Part shown: in pieces, positions 44,237-52,092 of the stretch | Numbering within the stretch: the stretch's first letter is position 1 | Layout: the number at the start of each line of letters is the position of its first letter | DNA from: DASZIT01 sp036268775 | Lineage (GTDB): Bacteria > Actinomycetota > Acidimicrobiia > Acidimicrobiales > RAAP-2 | DNA length: 64,000 nucleotides | Direction of reading: 5' to 3' | Assembly: GCA_036268775.1 (NCBI GenBank) | Contig: DATATM010000031.1 | Location: 124,001-188,000, forward strand | Notes under the pieces: generated by a model | The model's input: only the letters and a program-made list of their open reading frames with translations | Told to the model about the DNA's origin: nothing | The model's database searches: none | Made by a program: the position numbers and the translations under genes

Positions 44237-45372
44237 AGCCCTGCGCCATCGTCGGCATCGGTCGGACCGCCTACAGCCGGAACTCGGGTCGCACCACCCT
44301 GGCCATGGGGGCGGAAGCCTCCCGTGCCGCCCTGGCCGATGCCGGGCTCGATCCTGCCGACATCGACGGGATCGCCACCTTCCAGAACAATGACTCCGCC
44401 CTGGGTCACCTGGTCGCCCACGCCATCGGCATCGACGACCTGACCTGGAACTGCAGCTTCCAGGGCGGGGGAAACCAGACAGCCTCGGTGGTGGCCACCG
44501 CCGCGTCGGTCATCCAAGCCGGGCTGTGCCGGGCGGTAGTGGTCTACCGCTCGCTCAACGGCCGCTCGGGCTACCGCCACGGGTCCCGCACCGGTCCGAT
44601 GGAGGTCGACGGTGAATGGCAGTTCGACGCGCCCCAGGGGTATCTGGTCCCGCCCCAGTGGCTGGCCATGTTCGCCCGCCGCCATCAGATGGTCTACGGA
44701 TCCACCTGCGAGGATCTCGGCCAGATCGCCATCACCCAACGCGGGCACGCCGTCGCCAACCCCCATGCGGTGGCCCGACAGCCCATCACCATGGACGACT
44801 ACCTGGCTGGCCGCTGGGTCAACGAGCCCTTCCGGGTCTACGACTGCTCCTACGAGGTGGACGGAGCAGTGGCCATCGTGCTGGCCGGGGAGGAGATGGC
44901 CCGGAAGTCGACCCGTGACCCGGTGTGGCTGGCGGCGGCGGCCGAGTCCCATGCCGGCACCGGTTGGGACCAGTGGGACGACATGACCACCATGTACTCG
45001 AGGGAGGCCGGGCCCAGACTCTGGAAGCGGAGCGGGCTGCAACCCTCCGACATCGATGTGGCCTGTCTCTACGACTGCTTCACCTACACCGTCATGGCCA
45101 CCATGGAGGACTTCGGGTTCTGCGACAAGGGCGAGGTGGGTGACTACTTCGCGGAGGGACGGGCCACCTACGGCGGGGACGTGGTGGTCAACCCCCACGG
45201 GGGACTGCTGTCCGAGGGGTACATCCACGGTCTCAACCACCATTTCGAAGCCGTCCTCCAGCTTCGAGGTGACGCCGGGCCCCGCCAGGTGGAGGGGGCG
45301 GGAGTGGTGCTGGTGTCGGCGGGGGCCGGGCCTTACGGCGGCGCCAACATCCTGACCGCGGAGAAGCCGTGA
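44233..45372 (+). CDS. Thiolase-superfamily lipid-transfer-protein-type (Ltp/SCP-x) enzyme
   Basis: A 379-residue thiolase-fold protein starting CAIVGIGRTAYSRNSG. It carries Cys74 in WNCSFQGGGNQ, Tyr280 in LYDCFTYTV, and His322 in NPHGGLLSEGYIHG. In true thiolases the Cys and His do Claisen chemistry; in Ltp2-type retro-aldolases of steroid side-chain degradation related motifs serve C-C bond cleavage of a hydroxyacyl-CoA. The next gene is a DUF35 protein with GTGA overlap, as in the Ltp2-ChsH2 partnership. I infer retro-aldol or thiolytic cleavage; the sequence cannot tell which. Confidence 0.85.
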   Translation: MKPCAIVGIGRTAYSRNSGRTTLAMGAEASRAALADAGLDPADIDGIATFQNNDSALGHLVAHAIGIDDLTWNCSFQGGGNQTASVVATAASVIQAGLCRAVVVYRSLNGRSGYRHGSRTGPMEVDGEWQFDAPQGYLVPPQWLAMFARRHQMVYGSTCEDLGQIAITQRGHAVANPHAVARQPITMDDYLAGRWVNEPFRVYDCSYEVDGAVAIVLAGEEMARKSTRDPVWLAAAAESHAGTGWDQWDDMTTMYSREAGPRLWKRSGLQPSDIDVACLYDCFTYTVMATMEDFGFCDKGEVGDYFAEGRATYGGDVVVNPHGGLLSEGYIHGLNHHFEAVLQLRGDAGPRQVEGAGVVLVSAGAGPYGGANILTAEKP

Positions 45373-45827
45373 CCGCCGCCTCCGACACCGTCACCGACCC
45401 CGAACCGCCGCCCCAGCCAGTTCCCGATCCCGACTCGCTCGGCTACTGGGAGGCGATGATCCATGGCCAGCTCTCGATCCGGCGCTGCCAGGATTGCGGA
45501 CACTGGTGCCATCCCCCCCTCGAACGGTGCCGCCTGTGTGGAGGCCCGACCGACTACCAACCGATCAGCGGGAAAGGGACCCTCTACAGCTTCATCACCA
45601 TCCACCAGCCCGCCGTCCCCGGCTACCGCGACACGGTGCCGTACCTGGTCGGGTTGGTCGATCTGGACGAGCAGCCCGGCCTGCGGATCGCCGCTCGCCT
45701 CGAGGACGCCACCGCCGGCGATCTCCGGGCCGGCCAGCCGATGCAGTCCCGCCTGGTCCCCCACCCGGGCGGCGACTTCTGGGTGCCGCGCTTTCGCCCC
45801 GCCCCGGAGGAAGGCGCATCGGAATGA
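45369..45827 (+). CDS. DUF35 OB-fold Zn-ribbon protein (Ltp partner)
   Basis: A 152-residue DUF35 protein. It has a rubredoxin-like Zn ribbon: Cys40-x2-Cys43 and Cys54-x2-Cys57, followed by the OB-fold (GKGTLYSFITIHQPAVPGYRDTVPYLVGLVDLDE). In other clusters such proteins bind and stabilise Ltp-type thiolases/aldolases. GTG 45369 overlaps the Ltp stop. The 73-base gap after it contains no obvious signal. Confidence 0.9.
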   Translation: MTAASDTVTDPEPPPQPVPDPDSLGYWEAMIHGQLSIRRCQDCGHWCHPPLERCRLCGGPTDYQPISGKGTLYSFITIHQPAVPGYRDTVPYLVGLVDLDEQPGLRIAARLEDATAGDLRAGQPMQSRLVPHPGGDFWVPRFRPAPEEGASE

Positions 45828-45900
45828 CGGCCGGCCGTCCGTCCGGTCGCCTCGCCGATCCGGACCCCTACCATCCCGCCCCCGAGCCAGGAGGAACGGC

Positions 45901-46530
45901 ATGCCCCGGTACGAGCCGATCCCGGTAGACCAGCTGTCCTCCGAGGCGCGGTCGATCATCGACGCCGGCATCGCTTCGGGCATGTACGACGACGGTGCCG
46001 GCCTCCCACCGGCCCAGCTCCGGGTGATGGCCTACAACACCACCGTCCTGAAGGCGACCGCCGCCCAATCGACCGAGTTGTGGCATCGGGGTGTGGTCGA
46101 CAATCGCCTGAAGGAGCTCATCCGTATCCGCAGTGCCCAGGTCAACGGCTGCGATGCCTGCGCCTCCCGCATCAAGGAGCCCGGGGTGAATGCCGACGAC
46201 GTCGCCTGCATGGCCATCCCCGGTGGGGGGTCGATGGGGGAGCCGGAGATGGCGGTGTTGTCGCTGGTCGGGCAAGTGGCCAATGACCACCAGGGGATCG
46301 ACGAGGACACCCTGCGGTCTCTGGGCCGGTGGTTCAGCCCGGCCGAAGTCGTCGAGTTGGTGTACCACGTCTGCGTGATGCTTGGCCAGCATCGTTTTCA
46401 TCACGTCTTCCGCTCCTACGAGGAGGGTGAGCCGGTAGTGGCCTTCCAGGCGGCGCTGGTGGACGCGCCGATGCCGGATCGGGCCGATGAGCCGGCCGGC
46501 GGCGAGGGTGCCGCCTTGCTGCCGCAGTGA
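45901..46530 (+). CDS. Carboxymuconolactone decarboxylase (AhpD-like) family protein
   Basis: A 209-residue CMD-family protein. The active-site motif is Cys84-Asp-Ala-Cys87 in VNGCDACASRI, followed by the conserved His at the end of the fold (MLGQHRFHHVF). It can act as a peroxidase-like disulfide enzyme or decarboxylase. ATG 45901 is the start with AGGAGG upstream. It follows DUF35 by 73 bases. Confidence 0.87.
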   Translation: MPRYEPIPVDQLSSEARSIIDAGIASGMYDDGAGLPPAQLRVMAYNTTVLKATAAQSTELWHRGVVDNRLKELIRIRSAQVNGCDACASRIKEPGVNADDVACMAIPGGGSMGEPEMAVLSLVGQVANDHQGIDEDTLRSLGRWFSPAEVVELVYHVCVMLGQHRFHHVFRSYEEGEPVVAFQAALVDAPMPDRADEPAGGEGAALLPQ

Positions 46531-46585
46531 GCAACCAGTAACCGCCGGGCCGGCAACCGGCCTCGCACATCAGGAGGGAGTGAGC

Positions 46586-47008
46586 ATGGCGAAGATCGAT
46601 GTCTTCGGGGTCGACTCGGCGGAATGGGTGACCGGCAAGGACTCCATGTCCGACGCCCAGAAGGCGGAGATGGCCGACGACCAGGAGATCGAGGGGGCGG
46701 CCAAGCGGGTCCGTCACCCGGGGAGCGAGTCCGCTCCCCAGTTGTTCGAGTGCCGGGTGGGTCCGAACCAGGCGGTCGATGCCCATGCCCACCAGCTCGA
46801 TGAGATCATCTACGTCGTCTCCGGATCCATGCAACTGGGTGCCCGCACCCTCGAGCCGGGGGCGTCGGTCCACATTCCGGGACGGACCCTCTACTCCTTC
46901 AGCTCCGGGCCGGACGGGCTCCACTTCCTCAACTTCCGGGGCACCACAGACTCGACCTACTTCACTAAACAGGAGTTCATGGCCCTGCGGGCCGGTGCCG
47001 AGGCCTAG
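46586..47008 (+). CDS. Cupin-domain protein
   Basis: A 140-residue cupin. First motif: VDAHAHQLDEIIYVVSGSM; second: GASVHIPGRTLYSFSS. Metal-binding His and Glu are present. GGAGGGAG lies before ATG 46586. It is the last gene of the operon starting at 43730. Its reaction is not evident. Confidence 0.82.
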   Translation: MAKIDVFGVDSAEWVTGKDSMSDAQKAEMADDQEIEGAAKRVRHPGSESAPQLFECRVGPNQAVDAHAHQLDEIIYVVSGSMQLGARTLEPGASVHIPGRTLYSFSSGPDGLHFLNFRGTTDSTYFTKQEFMALRAGAEA

Positions 47009-47035
47009 CCCCCAACGCGGCCGGACCTTTCCAGT

Positions 47036-47875
47036 TCAGAAGGCGATGGAGAGGCCGAGGTCGACCGGGAGGACGATGCCGGTGATGTAGCGGGCCTCGT
47101 CTGAGGCCAGGTAGGCAACTGCGGCGCTGATGTCCTGGGTCTCGATCCAGGGCTCTCCGAGCGGGTGCATCTCGGCCATGACCGGCTTCACGTCCTCGGC
47201 GGTCGGATGTTCGAGATCCGGGCGGAAGATCCGGTAGAGGCGGTCGTTGAACAAGAAGTCGGTGGGCACACTGGTGGGGCAGACCACGTTGGCCCGGATC
47301 CGGTACGGGGCCAGGTCATTGGCCATGGAACGCATCAGGCCGATCACCCCGGTCTTTGCCGCGGTGTAGGCCCCGAGGTTGGGCGCCGCCTTCAGCGCCG
47401 CCGCCGAACTGGTCATCACCACGGAGCCACCGCGGTTCGCCTCGATCATCGCCGGGATGGCCGCCGACACCGTGTGCCAGACCCCGGTCAGATCCACGTC
47501 GAGAACGTCCTTCCAGTCCGCCTCCGGGACCTCCCAGAAGGGCCGGCCGTTGATGCCGATGCCGGCATTGGCGATGACGATGTCGATCTGACCGAACTGC
47601 TCCAGGCCCCGGGCCACCACCGCGCTGATCTCGGCCCGGTTCCGGACGTCGGCCCGGCCGGCCACGATCTTGCCCCCCGCCTTCTCTACCAGGGCCACCG
47701 TTTCGTCGAGGTCCTCTTGGGTGGCCTGCGAGAACGGGACGGTGTCGTAGGTGCAGAGCCCGTCGAAGCCGATGATGGAGGCACCTTCCTCCACCAGCCG
47801 CAGGGCGTGCGACCGCCCCTGGCCCCGGGCCACCCCGCTGATGAGCGCCACCTTGCCTGCCATTCGTTCGGTCAT
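47036..47875 (-). CDS. Mycofactocin-coupled SDR family oxidoreductase
   Basis: A 279-residue SDR of the mycofactocin-associated subfamily. It has the characteristic ISGVARGQGRSHALRLVEEGASIIGFD start, the insert around YDTVPFSQATQEDLDETV, TSSAAALKAAPNLGAYTAAKTG and VVCPTSVPTDFL. Such enzymes carry non-exchanging NAD that is recycled by the redox peptide mycofactocin. No mft gene is in the window. It is the second gene after an acyl-CoA dehydrogenase, 33 bases from it. Confidence 0.9.
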   Translation of the reverse strand: MTERMAGKVALISGVARGQGRSHALRLVEEGASIIGFDGLCTYDTVPFSQATQEDLDETVALVEKAGGKIVAGRADVRNRAEISAVVARGLEQFGQIDIVIANAGIGINGRPFWEVPEADWKDVLDVDLTGVWHTVSAAIPAMIEANRGGSVVMTSSAAALKAAPNLGAYTAAKTGVIGLMRSMANDLAPYRIRANVVCPTSVPTDFLFNDRLYRIFRPDLEHPTAEDVKPVMAEMHPLGEPWIETQDISAAVAYLASDEARYITGIVLPVDLGLSIAF

Positions 47876-47908
47876 GACCGTCCTTTCGTCCGATGAGTCG
47901 TTAGGTGA

Positions 47909-49078
47909 TCAGTCCCACCAGAGATGGTGGTCGAGGACGCCGCGGGCGATGAGGCCGAGTTGGACCTGGCTGGTGCCCTCCACGATGGTGAGTTGTTTGG
48001 CGTCGCGGTACCACTGCTCGGTGGGGTGGTCCTCCATGTAGCCGGCGGCCCCGAGGAGCTGGACGGCGAGGCCCGAGGCCCGGACGGCGAGCTCGGTGGC
48101 GTGGTACTTGGCGATCGAGAGGTAAGGGACCCACTCCTTGGTGTATTTGCCCTGATCGGCGAAGCTGGCGGCCCGGTAGGTCAGCAGCCGCGCCGCCTCG
48201 ATGTCCACCGCGCACTTGGCGATCTCCCACTGGATGCCCTGGAAGTCGGCAATGGTCTTGCCGAACGCCGCCCGCTCCTTGACGTATTCGGTGGCGTACA
48301 TGAGCGCCCCTTCGGCCAGCCCGATCCCCCGGGCAGCCACGATCGGGCGCATGGCGTTCAGTCCCTCCATGGCCAGCCGGAACCCCCCGACTTCACCGAT
48401 GACATTGGCGGCGGGTACCTTCACATCGGTGAGGAGCAGCTCTCCGGTGTCGATCCCGCGGACGCCCATCTTGTGGTCGGTGCGGCCCACCTCGACGCCG
48501 TCCCACCTCTTCTCGACGATGAAGGCGGTGATGGAGTCGTGGGCCCGGCTGGTCGGTTCCGACGTCTTGGCGAACACCGTGTACCAGTCGGCCTCCCGGA
48601 CGCCGGACATCCAGCACTTGGTCCCGTTGAGGATCCAACCACCGTCCGAGTCGGCGATTGCCCGGGTCCGCATCCCCATCACGTCGCTACCCGCCTGGGG
48701 CTCGGACAGTCCGAAGGCGGCTCGCTGCGAGCCGTTGGCAACGCCGGGAAGGTAGCGGTGCCTCTGGGCTTCGGAACCGGCGATCATGATCGGTCCTCCC
48801 GGGAGCCGGGTGAGGAGCAGCATCAGCGCGGCGGTGTTCGAGTACTTGGCCACCTCTTCGATGGCCAGGGTGAGACCGAGGATCCCGGCCCCGGAGCCCC
48901 CATAGGCCTCCGGGATGCACAAGCCGAGCAGCCCGGTGTCCCGGAACACCTCGAACAGGTCTTTGGGGTACTCGCCCGACCGGTCGATCTCCCGGGCCCG
49001 GGGCTTGACCTTGTCCTGGGCCAGACGGCGCACCGTGGCCTGCAGCTCGGCCAACTCCGGGGACAGCTCGAAATCCAT
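47909..49078 (-). CDS. Acyl-CoA dehydrogenase
   Basis: A 389-residue flavoprotein that introduces an alpha,beta double bond into an acyl-CoA. Visible features are FGLSEPQAGSDV with the FAD/substrate loop, WILNGTKCWMSGV, AFGKTIADFQGIQW, and the catalytic base Glu in IVEGTSQVQLGLIARG. Length is typical. It is the first gene of a two-gene minus operon and is divergent from a crotonase. It overlaps no neighbour. Confidence 0.95.
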   Translation of the reverse strand: MDFELSPELAELQATVRRLAQDKVKPRAREIDRSGEYPKDLFEVFRDTGLLGLCIPEAYGGSGAGILGLTLAIEEVAKYSNTAALMLLLTRLPGGPIMIAGSEAQRHRYLPGVANGSQRAAFGLSEPQAGSDVMGMRTRAIADSDGGWILNGTKCWMSGVREADWYTVFAKTSEPTSRAHDSITAFIVEKRWDGVEVGRTDHKMGVRGIDTGELLLTDVKVPAANVIGEVGGFRLAMEGLNAMRPIVAARGIGLAEGALMYATEYVKERAAFGKTIADFQGIQWEIAKCAVDIEAARLLTYRAASFADQGKYTKEWVPYLSIAKYHATELAVRASGLAVQLLGAAGYMEDHPTEQWYRDAKQLTIVEGTSQVQLGLIARGVLDHHLWWD

Positions 49079-49094
49079 GCCTGGCAGCGTAGCC

Positions 49095-49122
49095 GGTTAT
49101 AGGTAGAGTATCTAAACGATTC
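49095..49122. promoter_or_regulatory. Divergent promoter island with TAGGTA-N3-TATCTA and ATCTAAACGATTC
   Basis: This island contains TAGGTA-GAG-TATCTA (49100-49114), a near-perfect dyad; the shared 10-mer ATAGGTAGAG (49099-49108, also at 39034-39043); and ATCTAAACGATTC (49110-49122, also at 32835-32847). It lies between the ACAD gene and the crotonase gene, so both units may be controlled from here. TATAAC on the minus strand and TATAGG on the plus strand are the -10 candidates. Confidence 0.5.
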
Positions 49123-49169
49123 GGCTGGCCGAAGGGGAACCTATTTTGGGGGAGGAGGTGCCGAGAGCG

Positions 49170-49979
49170 ATGACCGACAATGGGCTCCGGGTGGCGATCG
49201 ACGACCGGGTGGCGGTGCTGACCCTCGACCGCCCCGAGGTCCGCAACGCCCTCAATTCCCGGCTGCAGGGGGCCATCGTCGAGGCGGTCCGAACCCTGGA
49301 TGCCGACCCTCAGGTCCACGTCATGGTCCTGACCGGCTCCGACCCCGCCTTCTGCTCGGGCGCCGACCTCAAGGAGTGGGTGTCCAATCCGGTCGGTTTC
49401 GCCGATCGGGAACGCACCCCGTGGCGTGGCATCCTCCCTCCTCACCGCAACCCGGTGATCGGGGCGATCAACGGGCCCACTGCCACCGGGGGCCTCGAGC
49501 TGGCCCTCAACTGTGACTTCCTGGTGGCATCGGAGCGCGCCGCATTCGTCGACACCCATGCCCGGGTCGGGGTTATGCCGGGAGCCGGGCTCACTGTCCT
49601 CCTGGCCCAGCGAATCGGCGTGGCGCGGGCCAAGGAGATGAGCCTCACCGGGACCTACATCGATGCCCAGACCGCGCTGGACTGGGGACTGGTCAACCGG
49701 GTCGTCCCCCACCAGTTGCTGCTTCCGACGGTGCGACGGCTGGCCGGCGAGTGTGCCGGCATCGAGCTGTCGGCCATGCTCCGCATGCGCCAAACCTACG
49801 AGGAGAACGCCGGCGGCACCCTGGATGAGGCCTGGGAGCGGGAAGAGGCGGTGTGCCGGGCCTGGGCCCGCGACGGCTACGACGCCGGTGCCATCGATGG
49901 CCAGCGCCGGGACGTGGTCCGGCGGGGCCGGGACCAGTTGGGCACCGAGAAGATCGATCCCGCCGCCACCTCCGGATGA
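49170..49979 (+). CDS. Enoyl-CoA hydratase/isomerase family protein
   Basis: A 269-residue crotonase. The oxyanion-hole signature is FCSGADLKEW and the first catalytic glutamate is Glu110 in GGLELALNC. The second glutamate position holds His130 (DTHARVGVMPG), a variant seen in many actinobacterial paralogues. ATG 49170 is used; TTG 49146 is possible. It is followed by a PaaK-like ligase after 37 bases. Confidence 0.88.
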   Translation: MTDNGLRVAIDDRVAVLTLDRPEVRNALNSRLQGAIVEAVRTLDADPQVHVMVLTGSDPAFCSGADLKEWVSNPVGFADRERTPWRGILPPHRNPVIGAINGPTATGGLELALNCDFLVASERAAFVDTHARVGVMPGAGLTVLLAQRIGVARAKEMSLTGTYIDAQTALDWGLVNRVVPHQLLLPTVRRLAGECAGIELSAMLRMRQTYEENAGGTLDEAWEREEAVCRAWARDGYDAGAIDGQRRDVVRRGRDQLGTEKIDPAATSG

Positions 49980-50016
49980 TGAGAACCACCCACGCGAGAA
50001 ACAAAGGACGAATGGA

Positions 50017-51264
50017 ATGACCGAGACCGTGACCGACCCGCTGCACCAGGACCTGGACCGGCCCTTCTGGGACGTTGCCGCCCAGACGATGCCGAGGACG
50101 GAGTTGAGGACCCTCCAGGACGAGCGCCTGCGCCAGGCGGTCACCCGCGCCTATGACCACGCCCCGTTCTTCCAGCGGTTGTTCGACGAGGCCGGAGTCT
50201 CGCCCGACGACATCAAGTCGGTGGACGACATCGGCAAGCTGCCTCTCTGCAAGAAGGATGACCTCCGGCAAAGTGAGTCGGCACACCCGCCGCTCGGCGA
50301 CTACCGCTGTGTGGGGATCGAGGGATCGGTGCGCTTCGCCACCTCGTCGGGGACCACCGGCAAGGCCACCATCGCGTTGTGGACGGCCAACGACCTGCGG
50401 CTGGAGTTCGAGCTGTCGGCCCGGGCGAGCTGGAGGATCGGCCTTCGTCCCGGCATGGTGGTGGTCAATGCCCATCCCGGCTATCTGAACGGGGGCGAGT
50501 CCTTCATCCAAGGCGACTGCCGGCACATGGGAATGCTGCCCATCTCCCTCGGCCCCCCGGACTCGATCGATGACGCGGTCAAGGCATTGCGGGCGGTGGA
50601 AGGCATCCACGTGGACCACTGGCGGCTGTTCCCGGCCACCCTTCACCGGATGCGGGAGGCGGCGGCCAAGGCGGGGATCGACGTGGGCCTCCCCGAGGCG
50701 GGGGAGATCGGCCCGCTGCAGCAGTCGGAGAAGATGAGCGCGGGCCAGGAATGCATCAGCGTGCTCGGGGGTAGCTGCGGCCCTGGACGCGGCGCCCATA
50801 TGGCCGAGGACTACGCGGTGGTCGAGGTGCTCGACGAGCAGACCCTCGAGCCGGTGCCCGACGGCCAGCGCGGCTTGCTGGTCGTCACCTCTCTCGGTCG
50901 TGACAACCCGATGATCCGGTACAACGTGGAGGACGTGGTGCGGTTGGAGTCCGAGCCGTGCGCCTGCGGGGAAACCTCGCGGCGCGGATTCTACGAGGGT
51001 CGCCGCAAGGACATCGTCCGGGTGGCGGGAAAGATCATCCTTCCCCTCGACGTCTGGTTCGAATTGCCGGTCGATGCCGAGTACCAGCTGGTCCGGCGTC
51101 CTGACGCCCAGCGGCTGACGGTGCGGATCGAGCATGAGGGAGCCCCGGACCTGGCTCAACGTCTCCAAGCCAGGATCGGGGTCCCGGTCGACGTGGAACA
51201 GGTGGGGCCCGGCGCCCTCCCCCGGGCCGCCTTCAAGCCCGAACGGGTCATCGACGAAGGCTGA
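50017..51264 (+). CDS. Phenylacetate-CoA ligase-like AMP-forming ligase (PaaK family)
   Basis: A 415-residue PaaK-type ligase. The start RLRQAVTRAYDHAPFFQRLFDEAGV is the family N-terminus, the P-loop is SSGTTGK (110-116), and MIRYNVEDVVRLE and the CACGETSRR zinc-like loop are typical. RKDIVRVAGKIILP is the C-terminal hinge. It activates an aryl or alkyl acid to a CoA ester. ATG 50017 is preferred over ATG 50012. Confidence 0.88.
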   Translation: MTETVTDPLHQDLDRPFWDVAAQTMPRTELRTLQDERLRQAVTRAYDHAPFFQRLFDEAGVSPDDIKSVDDIGKLPLCKKDDLRQSESAHPPLGDYRCVGIEGSVRFATSSGTTGKATIALWTANDLRLEFELSARASWRIGLRPGMVVVNAHPGYLNGGESFIQGDCRHMGMLPISLGPPDSIDDAVKALRAVEGIHVDHWRLFPATLHRMREAAAKAGIDVGLPEAGEIGPLQQSEKMSAGQECISVLGGSCGPGRGAHMAEDYAVVEVLDEQTLEPVPDGQRGLLVVTSLGRDNPMIRYNVEDVVRLESEPCACGETSRRGFYEGRRKDIVRVAGKIILPLDVWFELPVDAEYQLVRRPDAQRLTVRIEHEGAPDLAQRLQARIGVPVDVEQVGPGALPRAAFKPERVIDEG

Positions 51265-51286
51265 CGCCCGGGTCGGCTTGAACGGG

Positions 51287-52030
51287 TCAGCCGGAACCCG
51301 GGTCGGGTCGGGAGGCCGGGGTGGGCGGCCCGCTGAACCGGGTGCCCGGAGGGTCGACCGCCCAGGCGGCCGGTCGCCGCCAGCCGTCCTCGAAGACGAC
51401 GTCGGCAAGGGGCAGCCGCCGAACCGGTCCGTGGTCGCCGACCGGTCGCCCGAGGGCGACGGTGACGAAGATGAACACCTCGGGAGGAATCTCCAGGATG
51501 GTGCGGAGTTCGTCGGCCACGAACCGCTGCCAGTGGGAGATGACCCCGCCATAGCCGAGGGCCCGGGCGGCCAGTAGGAGGTTCTGGACCGCCGGGTAGA
51601 CGGATCCCCCGTCCCGGGGCCCCCACTGGTGTCCCTCCTCCAGCTCGCTGCAGACCAGGATGAGCACCGGGACCTGCTCGAGCCCATCGACGAATCCCTG
51701 CATCACCTCACCCATCCGGGCCGCCCGGCTCCCCGGGGGGTTCGACGCGTAGCCGTAGATCCGGGGTTGCTCGGTGGCCCATTGCTTTCGGAAGCGCCGG
51801 CCGAGGACGTTGCGGGCCTGGGTGGCTCGAGGCCCCTGCCGGAGCACCAGGAAGCGGGCGGGTTGGCGATTGGAACCGCTCGGGGCGCGGGTGGCGCCGA
51901 ACAGCATCCGGGCCAAATCGGCGTCGGGTACCGGCTCGGGACGGAACCGGCGGATGGCCCGGGCGGTGGCCAGGCCGTCGAGGAGCCCGACCTCCGGACC
52001 GTCGGCGTAGGGTGGAGGAGTCGAGGACAT
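51287..52030 (-). CDS. Nitroreductase family protein (FMN)
   Basis: A 247-residue FMN protein. Cofactor contacts are ARAIRRFRPEPVP, APSGSNRQPARFLVL, and RALGYGGVISHWQRFVADELR. Family members reduce nitro groups, quinones or enones with NAD(P)H. The last 25 residues are proline-rich. ATG 52030 lies only a few bases from the -10 on this strand, so the mRNA may have almost no leader. It is a single gene, convergent with the PaaK-like gene and divergent from the crotonase. Confidence 0.88.
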   Translation of the reverse strand: MSSTPPPYADGPEVGLLDGLATARAIRRFRPEPVPDADLARMLFGATRAPSGSNRQPARFLVLRQGPRATQARNVLGRRFRKQWATEQPRIYGYASNPPGSRAARMGEVMQGFVDGLEQVPVLILVCSELEEGHQWGPRDGGSVYPAVQNLLLAARALGYGGVISHWQRFVADELRTILEIPPEVFIFVTVALGRPVGDHGPVRRLPLADVVFEDGWRRPAAWAVDPPGTRFSGPPTPASRPDPGSG

Positions 52031-52033
52031 ATG

Positions 52034-52059
52034 AGCTATATTCGCACAACAATTTAGCT
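52034..52059. promoter_or_regulatory. AGCTATATT-N8-AATTTAGCT inverted repeat between divergent genes
   Basis: A 26-base element with nine-base arms and one mismatch, in the gap between the minus nitroreductase and the plus crotonase. It includes the -10-like TATATT (52037-52042) for the plus operon, and TATAGC for the minus gene. This could be an operator that controls both. Confidence 0.55.
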
Positions 52060-52092
52060 ACATGCGCCGGCCAGATGAGCAGGGAGATAGAC

